Shown here piece by piece: positions 12,201-24,200 of a stretch of DNA of 64,000 bases. Location: positions 552,105 through 616,104 of the forward strand of contig VWYX01000350.1 of NCBI GenBank assembly GCA_013396525.1. Reading direction: 5' to 3'. This DNA comes from Chaetorhynchus papuensis (Eukaryota; Chordata; Aves; Passeriformes; Rhipiduridae). A program made the position numbers and the translations under genes. Under the pieces are notes generated by a model. It was given only the letters and a program-made list of their open reading frames with translations. It had not been told where the DNA came from and did not search any database. The number at the start of each line of letters is the position of its first letter. Position 1 is the first letter of the stretch.

Positions 12201-15200
12201 GTACCTCAAGAGTCACCTTCCAACAATAACAAAAAAAGATTATCTGTGTTCTCTTTACTCCTGCTGCATTTTGTTTAGACCAGACTGTGAAACTGTGTCA
12301 GGATTTCAGGGAACTGAAGCAGCAGAAAGTTTCTGCTCTTCAGAAGATGAATGCTGTACACTTTCAGATTCCCATATGGAATGCATGTTGAGAGAGGAAG
12401 GGCCTTCAAGTGTGTTGTTTTGGGGCTTTGGCAGACTGACAAGAATGTCTCCGTAAGAAATTTAAGGCATGACATGGTTTTAAAGAAGGGCAACAGCTTA
12501 CAACTGCTGTGGGTATTACAGTAATACTTGGATGTCCCACTCAGCACTAAGGTCTCATTATGCTTGGCAGTGCACAGATATAAATAAAAATAGAGCATCC
12601 AACTTTACGAGATTATAATCTAAAATGACTAATAACATATGACAGGCAGATTGCAGACTTTTATGTTGAAGAAAAGTCTGGGGAAGGAAAGTTTCATCCA
12701 GAGAAGGCACAAAACTTCCCGTCTGCTGGTTTTGCTTCAGTGATTTTTTTTCCCTGTTTTCATTTGACAATTTTGATATATTTACTCTATATAAACTAAT
12801 CAGTGTTTCAGAGTTGTTTAGGGGCAAAAGCATAGGTGCATGGAGAAATAGTGTCTGTATGAAACTATTTTATGTGACCATTTATTTCCTACCAAATAAA
12901 AACAAAGAGAAAGAGCTATAAGCAGAAAATTGTAGGTAATCTCTTAGACCCATTTGCAGCCACCAACTTACAGCTCCAGCTGGAGTTTCACTGACCACTG
13001 CATAAATGTAACTGGACTTAAACCTAAGGGCAAAAATGTGTGTGCACACTGGTGAATGGAAACTATCTGCCTGAGCATCATGCATCCTTCCTTAGCTCAG
13101 CCTCTAGGTCCCTCTATTGTCTTCTTTCTCTGTTTTCTCCAATACACACACCTGCTAACAGAACTGCCTGGCCTCTGCAGTGACAGCCAGAAGGTGGGTT
13201 CTGCATTGCTGCTTAGATCAGGGTGGGACAATGCTCCCTTGCTGGGCTCATTCTTCCTCCAGAATTAAATATAAACCAAATGGCCTTAACATTTCAGATT
13301 TTTTTTCAGACTACCTTCAGGGCAATTAAGTGAAATAGCATCATTTTCTTCTCCTCCTAAATCAGATCCTCTGAATACTACTGAGCTAGCAAAGAGATAA
13401 TCCTACACAACTGAGTATGGGTGAAGCCTAATGGGCTTACCAGATGCTGGAGGGAGGTCTGAAGTGCTGCTGTTTGTCCCTGAAGTGCTTCTGTGTGTCC
13501 CTGAAGTGCTTCTGTTTGTGTTCTGGTGCTTCATGTTGGTACTGTCTGAAGATGCATCTTCCATACCAAGATCATTTGCTAGAGTGCTCTGACCAGCAGA
13601 GAGAAAATTCAAACCACAGGTGCACTGTGTACAGGAACCAGTTTCTGGGGAGGTGGAGGTGCTGTCAGCTGCAGCACAACAGGGTTTGCTACATTTTTGG
13701 GGAGATTCTCTGTACAAAATGCCACACCTCACACAGATCTTCTCTGAGTCACAGTTTGTTGCAAAATGATCTGTGTCTTTGGTGCCCGTTTCCTTCAGGC
13801 AACTGTGGGCATGCTGGCAAGATTTCTGAAGAAGTTGGTCCGTGGCAATGTGTGCCCCATCTGTGTTGGAGGGAGGGCGAAAGCCTTGAGAGACTGATAT
13901 GTCCTCTGTGCTCCCAATACCTGAAAAGTACTGGTTCAGGCTGTCATTCTCCCCTGCCTCCATTGGTTCTGAAAATGATGACACGGTTTTACTGGCAGTC
14001 CGACTTAGTAAAGATAAATAATCAGTGTTATTGGGATCCTTATCCATGTATTCATCTTCCGTGGGAACTGGTGGGAATTGGTAATCATCAGTCTCAGTTA
14101 CCACAGGAAAGTCTCCTGCCTCACAAGGCTCTGTGCTGGGGCTCTTGTTCCTGCAAGGAGTGTGACCAGAGGTGCAGCATGAGTTTCCAGGGACAAGAGA
14201 GCCAGAGGGGCCCAGGAGACATGTGTCTTCAGAGGTCTGGGGGACAGCAGCATTCGTGATGTTCACAGTAACAAATGAATCTCTGGGGGGTTCCTGAAAG
14301 AAATTTAAAGTAAAAATGTCTTTAATAAAGAGATCAGCATAACGTAATTTTTTAGACAAAGAAGGAAAAGGCAGATCATGGTCCTTCCTCTGTGTGGAGC
14401 TGCTGAGGTTGAGCAGCACTGCTATATTTGAGTCTTGAAGTGTAATTCTATTCTTCTGTGAAACTGTGGCTGGTGATGCTGGGCTCAGCAGCTGTTCAGA
14501 ACAAAATCTGGTGGCCTGGGGGACAATAACATTTAATCTTGTGAAACAACTATTCCTAGTTCTTTCGAGGGCATTTAAGAAGAGTCAATAAATCTAGAAG
14601 AGTTGCTGGAGTCTGCTGTTCCTTATGGACCATTAGTAAGACCCACCTAACTGCTTATAAGGTTTTGGAAACCCTTCCATGTGTCTGAAGGGCTGTTGAT
14701 CTGTGAAGGCCTTACTAGGGGCTGAATTTTTAATATCAGCAATGGTTGAAGAAAGAACCTGGGCTGATTCAGAAGTTCTGAGACACACTAGAAAAAAACA
14801 TGAGCAAGGTTGTATTAACCTGAAAGGTTAACAAATGCAAAGGCCCATGACATCATGTTGTCACAGTACTTGAGATTGTAAAGCTACATTTTTGGTAGCA
14901 CCTCCAAAAAAGGGTTGGGAAGTACTTCAGGGGTTTTCTTCAGTTTGTGTAAATTGTGCTTTAAAGATGGGTATTTGGGAACTGATACCTTTAATTTCTA
15001 GTGTCTGTTCAGATCCTCCAGGATAGAAAAGGGAGTGTAAGTGCTGCCAGCCACTAATCGCTGTTGATTCACTCCTCTGTCCCAGAGGATCTGAGCGGCT
15101 GCCAAGGCAGGAGGTTGCATGAAGACTTACGAGACAAAAGAGGAACTGCCGGCTCAAGAAAGGTGGGTTTTTTTGGTATGTTTGGTTTTTCTTTTAAGCA

Positions 15201-18200
15201 ATGAAATTTTAGTCTTTCAACAGCTAAGCTCATCACAGCTCCTAGGAGTGGTGGGACACCTGGGACACCTCAGTCCACATCCACGGTGTCAAGCAGGCTG
15301 TGCACAAGAACTTAAACCAGTGCCACCAGCTGAGTGTTTCAAGTATGGGGCTGGTGTTCTTCCAGAGCAAAAGCTCTTACTTATTTCACATCGGAATGCA
15401 CAAGCAGGATTTCTTCCTCCTTACAATTAAGGAGTCAAACAGCCAGTTTCTTTAGCTGGCTCTGTGTTTAATGCCTTGCATGCCTGGCATTTTTGGCATA
15501 CACCCAGACCCAGGTTTCTTCCCTGTGAGCACTTTGGTATATAACAAGGGGCAAACTCAGCTGAAGCTTTTCCTGCACTTAGAATTTAGAAAGGCTCTCT
15601 CCTAAGCAGTCTCCGGTATTCAGCAACCAGTGGCTTCATGTTTAAATTTCTCATCATAAATATTAAACAATCACAAGACCTTTATCTCTGTTAAAACTGG
15701 CTGAAACCAGAGAGCAGGTTCAGAAGCTATTTGTGAATGGTGATTTCACATGCCTCACATTTACAGAAAACCGGACTAAAAAAGCCAAAGCTGCGAGCAA
15801 TTTTTGAGGAACTCAAAATTTGTTTTCAAGCCAAAGATTACCATGGAGTCTGCTTCAGAAGGGGTGTCTGGAATGTCATGAGGAAAACACAAAACAAAGA
15901 GAAAATGCTACCACCTTTGGCTTTACCTTTGTTCCTTTTATTTGGCTGCAGACTTCATTAGCCCAGTTCTGTAGATCTGCTGTAGGGAAAACAAAAGAGT
16001 AGCTGTAACATATAGCAGGCACTTAAGTTAACCACAGACCTAAACACCCACAGTCATCCACAGCCCGCAATATCATATTAAATAAAACCAGCAAGCCTGT
16101 TTTTACTGCCTGTTCAAGTGTCCCAGCATCGGTCTAGCTGAAGATTCATTGTAACTGGAACAGGGATATATTTCTGTGGAACAAATGTTTCCAAGCTCCT
16201 AAAATAGACCACAGTTAAACTGTGTTCCACATCAAATGGGGTTTCTTTCCTGGTCATATGTCACACCAAGCTATGACTGGCCCAACAACGACCCACTCAC
16301 AGCAGAAATGTCTATTTCAAGAGAAGTCACATGGATGGCCCAAAGGCCCTTCCCAGACAGGAGTGAGAAGCCTGGAGAGAAGAGGGTAAGCCATTGAAAC
16401 CACAGCATGGCAGGCTCAAATATAGCATATTCTACTTAATCAGGGTATGCTTAATGGGGAAATTCATTCCAATTTCTTTGGAATATCTCCCAAGGAAAAT
16501 CTGTAAGTCCAACATGCTTTAGGGCAACAACTGACACAGTGAGCAATTCTTGGTTTGTGTTTATACATTCAGGAGACTTTGCAGGGCTCAAGTCCCATGT
16601 ACATCTGAAATTTACGACGGTTTTGCATGGCTGAAGATAGATCAGCTGTGCAGCCACTGCCAGTTCCCAGCAATGACTCTGTTGCTCTGATGTTGAGTCT
16701 GCACATTTACCACCAGTACCCACACCAGGCAGGAAGGGCTTCTTCCCGAGCCTGCAATTCTCCCAGGCTCGGGTGAGCAGGATTCCCCATGCAAAGGCAG
16801 TGAGGGGCTGTCCCTGCAGAGCAGCAGGGCAATAGAAATGCCAAAGAAATTGCATTCCCCCCTAACCTGCTCTGCATCGCAAGTATTTGGTTTGCGAGCA
16901 GAGTCACCATTTCCTCCAGCCCATCCCAGAAATTCCAGATTTAGCACAACCCATGTTTAGTGTGGCAGAGGCAGCCTATTTCTAAAACACAGGCTGAAAT
17001 ATACTTTACAAGAAGTGAATTCTGTCTTCCTTTCCACTGCTCCCAACACTTTTCATAAATTGCTAGCACTTGGGAAAGGAAATGATGGAAAAAGCTTTCC
17101 ATGTATAGGGGAAAAAAAATTTTAAATTAACAGAACAATAGAGGTATGTCCTTCACTAAAGAGACCCAGGGCTTAACAGAGAGTGGAGGAATGTGAAGGT
17201 ATTTCCAGTCTATTAATAATAAACTCAGCATCCCACTGTTATCCAGTATGCCTTTGGCTAGGATTTTTCTGTTTTTCTACTTTAACTACTCATTCTATTT
17301 GTTTCTAGTATTTCTTCCATACCTCATCAGAACTTCATCTTTCAGCTAAAAACATTGTCTCCATCGTGTTCTCAAATACACATCAGGCCTTTGTCTTGAA
17401 ATCCATATTTTAACCTGTCCAGATGTAGGGTTTTGGGTAGGAGGGAAAGTAAGGTGGAGAAGGCAGGACTTATATGTGTCACTGCTTCCCTTCAGCCAAG
17501 GGGTCAGCTGTGCCAGGTGCTGCAGAGCAGCCAGGCTGCTGTGAAAGCCCCCAGCACCAGCCCTCCTCCTCCCAGCCACGGTCATGTCTGCCCTGAGGAT
17601 GGTCACTCCATGGGTTAAGCATAGTACACTGTACATCACTGCCTGCCTGGAGGAAAGGAATTTGTAGCCTGGCTTTGTGCTGGGTAAAGCATATCCATAT
17701 AGACAGGCATGGAACTTCCAGTGTAATTCCTGAGCTTCTTAATCTGTTGGTTACCCATGACATCAAAGTGCTCAGAGAGCCACAGCTGTCCCAGTCATAA
17801 ATACCATTAAGTATGATGTACCTGTCAGCTTCTTCCCCTTCTTCTTGTAGTAGACAATGAAGACGACAATGCCAATTAGTGTCACAAAAAACAAGATGAC
17901 AATCAACACGTATAAGATCCTGTTTGTTCCTGCAGGGTGTGAAAAAGATAGTGCCATCAACATGCAGCCTGCACTCAGTGATATGACAATCCTTGCTCAT
18001 TTTACCTGCTTTTCTACAGGAGAGGGTTGTTTTTCCTTCCTATTTGATCTTTAGTTTCTACAATGAGAACAACAGCTCTAGCACTCATGCAGTTCTGTGA
18101 CAAGCAGCCTCACTGAAGGTACCAGGTACCAAGACATCTCCATAAAAACCAGAATCTTGGTGTTACAGAGCAGTGTTGTCTGGTCAGGCTTCTCTCAATG

Positions 18201-21200
18201 TTCCCTTTCAAGCTGCCAGCAGGCCACGGGGCTGAGCTTGACCTCAGGGACAGAGGACATACATCTCATGAAGACTATAGATATAGGTGGAAAAATTTGT
18301 CCTTCATCTCAGGTTATGACAGATCATTGCATGCCAGAAAAGCAACTTCCTTGGTACCATATCCACACTGGAGAAGGAAATGAAGAGTGGGCAAAAAGGC
18401 ATATCTGAGAGGGATTAGGCTGAGACTGTATCTGCTGCTATAAAATAAGCAAGGAGAGGAGCTGCTAATCCTTGTACTTGTAATGTGGATGTGGAAAGCA
18501 CATAAAAATTAACAAGCTGTAAATGTGATGGAGTCTGCATGGCTGTAACAGCAATGCTGCCATGCAGTTTTGGTGAGAGGTGTAAAACTCAGCTTAGTAG
18601 TGGACATAGGCCCTAGAGTCACCAGGCCTGAAGCAATTTTTAAAGGTGGGATTTTCCAAGAGCACTGTCTTGGTTTACAGCTGTTCTCCCTAGAGTCACC
18701 CACACTGAGAATGGATTTAAACCAGCCAAAACCTCTAGTAATCACATCCCTCCTCCTCCCTGCTACTTTCCAACAGCCAATCTGCATGAGGACACAAACC
18801 ATCTTCTGACGGCTCAGGGATCTTCCGTTCTTTACAAACTGCATCAGACTTGTCAGTCCCAGGAGCACTTTCTTCCATTCCTAGAGCTGTACAGCTAAAA
18901 AAGAAAGACAAAGAAGCTAGGTTCTCTCAAGGAAGCTTGTTGTGCCTCCTCTGCTTATGCAGAGCAGTACTTTCTGTTGCAAAATACATTTCTCCACCCC
19001 TAAAAACCTCAGATACTTTATTTTGGCTCAGCAGTTCTGTTGTCACTGTTCTCTCTTGTTCTCCTCTAAGGAGAATTCAAGCTTCAGCCTGAGAATGCTT
19101 TCATCACTGCACAGCCAACGTTGATGCTCCATGTGCTCTACAGGCAGCCTGGAACACCCCACTGAGAAATGCTTTTGCCCAAGCTTCTCCCTGTCCTCTG
19201 GCTGGTGTGGTCCTTTTACAACACCCAGGGACTTACTTGGTCCAGGATTTACACTCGTCGGTGGATGAAGAGACATCTGAGAAGTAGCCTCTGGGACATG
19301 GCAGGCACATTGTGTCCTTGTCTTGTTGCACTGTGTGTAGCAAAGGAAGAAAAATGTCATAGATGAGTTTCTGTGGGTTCCTTCCAAGCGAGAGGAAGGT
19401 GACTATGCTCCCCATCCTCCCGCTCCACTCTCCCTCCACAGACCCCTTAAAAGCTTTCCTAAAGAGTGGGGTTTTAGGTTATATCAGGGCAGCAATGACA
19501 GCCCCAGGTAAGCCCTGGAAAGTCTCACCTGAGCACTTCTCTACATGATCAAAATAAGAAGTGACCAGGAGCCATTTGCAGTTATTGTAAAATCACACAC
19601 ACCTGTTACATCCTTCCCCTCCTATTAAGTCCCTCACGACAACACTGTGCCACAGACAGTGACGCTGACTGGTATTGTCACTTCTGTGAAGACACAGCAA
19701 ACAAATGTATCATCACAGCAAACAAAATGCTGTATCAGGCTTTGCTAGGCTGGGGAAAAAACAGCAACTGCCCTCCAGGCCCATACAGCATTTCTTCCTC
19801 CGTTACCCTATTACTTGTTGCTTTGTGGGGGTTCCTTATGCCTGGTGCAGCTGTTCCCAGTGTTCAGTACAACTCTGAACTTGACTGTCTATTTTCCATG
19901 CAAAAAACACCTGCATCTTATTTCAATTAGACTTAAGAGGAAATCACATGTCTCTAATAAACCTTTGCATTCCTAGCAATCCAAAACAGAATACTTGCTA
20001 AAACAGAGCACATGAGCTACCTGAAAAGTGTTAATCACTTTTAACTTGCTTATAACATTAAAAAATGGCAAAGCAAAGTCAAAACCAGATTGCAAAGTTG
20101 GACCTCAGGAACAACCCCCAAAAGAGTGCTTCTCTGAATACGGGAGTGACGCATGACCTAGTGACTCACAGTCAGACACCTCAGCAAGCATTAGAAATGT
20201 ACTGGACACCTTGCAACTACTGCCATGTCCACGTGATACCTTGCAGAAGTCACTTGATCCAAGACACCGTTTAAACTACAGAGGCAGAAGCCTTCAAAAT
20301 GTGAACACTCCAGGAGGGTTATATGCAGCAGTAATGACAACTCAAGACATGCATCTTCTGTTGACAGTCCTCTGAGAGGCTAAAGTACCCTCCCTAATGT
20401 CACAACCCACACGATGCTGGCCTCATCCAGCAGGCCTGAGCTGGACATTTCGTACATCCCCTTTCTGTATCTTACCAGGAGGCTTGACTCCGAGTCCGGG
20501 AGCACACATGGTATTCCGCTGACAGCAGTCGCAGTCCTCATTCCAGTGGTAGCCCATCGTACAAGCACACTGCCGCTGGAACGTGCTGTTCCCTGGGTTC
20601 ACTTCTCTCAAGGCTTTCCCTACAAGAGAAAGCAGGTCAGAGTAAAAAATCTCTCTGATAACAAGCCTCAAGTTTCTGAACCTCCTGTTCTACCTACTCG
20701 CTTTGCTTGAGTGGCAGATGCAAAACCATTCATGTTAGAGGAAATGGTGTCTTACAGGCAGCACAGGAGACCCTTGATCAGCACAAGGGCACCTCACCAA
20801 TTGCACTCCTGAACAATACATTTCCTTGTGGCTTGTGTAGAAAATAAACACAACATTTGCAAGGTTGAGACAAACACATTAGGGGAGGTGAATGCAGAGT
20901 GTGCTGGGCAAAAGGACAACCTCTAAAATCAGCTCACAGGGGTGAACGGCCCCAGTGAAGATAATCACTATCAGCAGCACAGAGACTGCAGTCATGGTGC
21001 TGTGCACAGCACAGAATCTCTGCTGTATGAGGACCTCTCCCTCTCCCAGGCTCTTCTGCAAGCTCAGCCTTCAGTGTTGGGCACCTGAACAAAGCAACTT
21101 CCCTAGACCCACTTTCTCATCTTCACACTTCACTAATTTGGATTAAAAGGTTCTGTAGCATGAACAGCTCACCTTGATCACATATTTTATGTAGTAAGCA

Positions 21201-24200
21201 TTTATCTTCTTCATTCCAGACATCCATATACTCGTTTGGGCCACACGGCTGGCACACGCTATCAGAAGTAGCAGTGCATCGAGCAGACAAATACTTCCCT
21301 GTGATTGAGAAAAGGACAAGTAGGTCATCTGGAAGCTGCAGGGCAGCTGTCTAAGGAGGACAAAAACAACAGGTTGGGTGTTAACACTGCTGTGGACAAT
21401 CGTTTCTCCCTGCACCTTTTCAGTTTGTCAATCTGGCCCCCACTTAGTGTGGCACTGAAACATCTGTGAAGAGGATGGCCTGGGGAGCACAAGAATCGAG
21501 CTGCTTTCCATCTCCCGCAGTGGTTAAGTGCTATCCCAACAGAACAGCTGCTGTGGCCTTTGCTGAGGCCAGCAGGGCCGCTCCTGCACTAGGAAGGCAC
21601 TTGTAAGGCTGAGATCAGGCACCTGCAGGGCACGTGCCAATCCATCAGCAGTCACGAGAGCCGGCTGCCTCAGCAGCCACCGCAGAGCAGCTCCTCACGA
21701 GCCTCTCAGCCTCAGAGCCCAGCCAGCACTCACATACCTGGCTCACACTTCCTGCAGCACCGGCCAGAGTACTCATAGTGTTGTTCGCTTTCACAGGGTG
21801 GAGTGATCTGTAGTGACAACTGCAGCGGGGAAGGAAAGAGAGGACATGAGAACCAACACGCCTGGAGAGCCTCACACCGACCCAGTCACAGCGCTGGCAG
21901 AGAGAAGGAAGACTTTCCTCTGTATAGCACTGTGGATAGCCAAGCAATAAAAGTTACCCAACATTTGTGAATTCAAAGGTGCTTTGTAGACTTGCTAAGG
22001 GAATGTACTTGACGCTGTACACACAGGGACTTTTAATAGAGCCAGGTGACAAATAAATAACCCATCTTGAAATTTGCCATGAACTTTTGGCCTGCTACGC
22101 AACCTTTTCTTACAGTACTCTATTATTTAAAATCTACGACTTTGAAACAATTGTAAAGAAAATAAAAGGCATAGAGATCCCTCTGTAGTCTCTTTCACAG
22201 AAATTACCTCAGATCAAGACCTGGGAAACTGCCAGTTTTAATGTAGAGCATTAAGCAAACAAGCAAGGTGAATGATTTATATTCCTGAAAAAGAAGAAGT
22301 TCCCATCTTCCCACTGGGATACAAAATGTTCCTGGCTAGTGCCATAAAACTCTGGACTTAAATTTTGCAGCTCTTTAAGGCTCCCACTGTGTCCTGCAGA
22401 GGTGCTCTCATGGAACTGAGGCAGCCATCCAGAAAGGTGATGCAATTAAGCCAACAGTTTTTTGTGTCTCAAAAAACCCAAACCAAAACCAACAAGAACC
22501 ATGCCCCCCACTCAACCACCTGAAATGGGTACATGACAGGGCATCTGCAAAGTGGGCAGCAGGGTTGCCTCTGGCTCTCATGGGCCTTTGCAGCCTGTCC
22601 CAGCTCTCAGCTGCCTGTACACACAGTGGGCCCACCCACAGCCCAGGCTTTGGGGCATGGCTTGTGCTGGACATCCTGGCCAGCCAAGCATTGTGCCCAG
22701 CCCTGCCCTGCCCCTGCTCTGGCAGCCCGGAGTCCTCAAGGCAAACTCAACATCTCACAACCAGTTGTTGATCTTGCAGTTCAATAAGGTGATTCAAAAT
22801 TGAGCCCATAGCAAGGAATCCTTCACTCTTGGATACAGCTCTTAAAACCTCATTTACCTGGACAAAGCTGCAATAAAGCTTCTGCTGCTGGTTAAAGGGA
22901 GCCACCTAATAGCACATGACAACCCTATGCCTGCTGGTACTGGTTCCCATTCCTCTGCTTAGCATTCTCCCCTTGTTTCCTCCAAGTCTTCACATCTTCT
23001 CTTTCCTCCTTTTCTAGTTTAAGCAACAGCAACCTCTTTAAAAATAAAATAGTTTTCCCTAAGCACCTTGCCCTCTTCTAATGTTGGGAAGGCTCTTCTA
23101 AATTAAAGATGACCAAAAAAGATTGAATTTTTTTTTTTAAACCACCTTTTGGCTTTTGGAGTTTGAGCCATGGGTCAGTGCATGACTTGTGTTTATCAAA
23201 TCTGTGCTAGCTGTGTCTGGAACAGAAAAAGTAGCACAAGTCAGAGTTCTGGAGTTTTCATATTTTTGCAGGGTATAAACAACTTACAGCCTTTTTTTTT
23301 TATCATTACAACAATCCCAGGTCAAATTAAGAGTCTAGTCTTCTGTTGTCTCATCGTTTCCTTGTCTCTTTCTTTGCACTCATTAGCAGAACCTTTCCAG
23401 TGATTAGTTAATGCTTTTTTGGGACAAACACTGCATTCCCTGTTTGCACAGCACCTCCAAGGAGGGGCACAGGATAACAATCCGTGCTGGTGAGGGAAGA
23501 GGCAATCTAGGAAAAGGAAAGCCGGGCCAGCCTGGCAGCTGAACAGTGACACAGCTCAGTGACCCCTACATTCGAAAGAGCTCGTCGTTCGTCGTGCACT
23601 TCAGGCTAAAATCCTGAGGTGGCCAGCAAAGGGTTGAGGTGATGATGTGGAACCAAACACCAAACAACTGTCTTAAGCAATTGATTCTCTACCCAGTCAT
23701 CCAAAAAGGTAACAAATGTGGTGAGACCAACAGCAGGTCCAGTTGCTTTTTGTTACAGAATGTCCTCTTCCTCGTTTGCCCCTGTTTAATAGTTCCTCTT
23801 TAGACAAAATGACTAAAAAAATTACTGAAGTGTCAAACAAGGGCAAAGTCATCCTTTTTACGGAAGGATATGCAAATCTGCTAAAGAGCATTCAGCTAAA
23901 GGGCCTGGAGTAATTTCTGAGAATCACAACTCAGCCTGAGGAGAAGCAGCAGGGCCCTGGACCCAAGGCGAAGGGAGCATTAATTGCCCGGCCACCTTTC
24001 GGACACTGTTTCATACCACCAGGCTTTAGGGTACCATGAGGGCTATTGCCATGGAATAGCTCACAGCTGCATTAACTTGTGCTCTGTGTCAATAAGCAGC
24101 CTCTTCTGTGCCCGTGTCCTTCCCCTTTTCACACAAGCCAACACATTCATAAAGCTGCAATACTCCCTCTTTTCATTTTTGCCCAGTGGTGCAAAGACAA

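Noticed and set aside
13444..14259. 271-codon plus-strand frame
   Set aside because: It is the antisense shadow of TNFRSF11A exon 9.
16863..16947. Minus-strand frame ending in a possible donor (GAGCAG|GTTAGG), considered as TNFRSF11A exon 8
   Set aside because: There is an in-frame stop just upstream and no AG acceptor between it and the open part. The exon at 15927-15979 fits the phases and the known juxtamembrane sequence instead.
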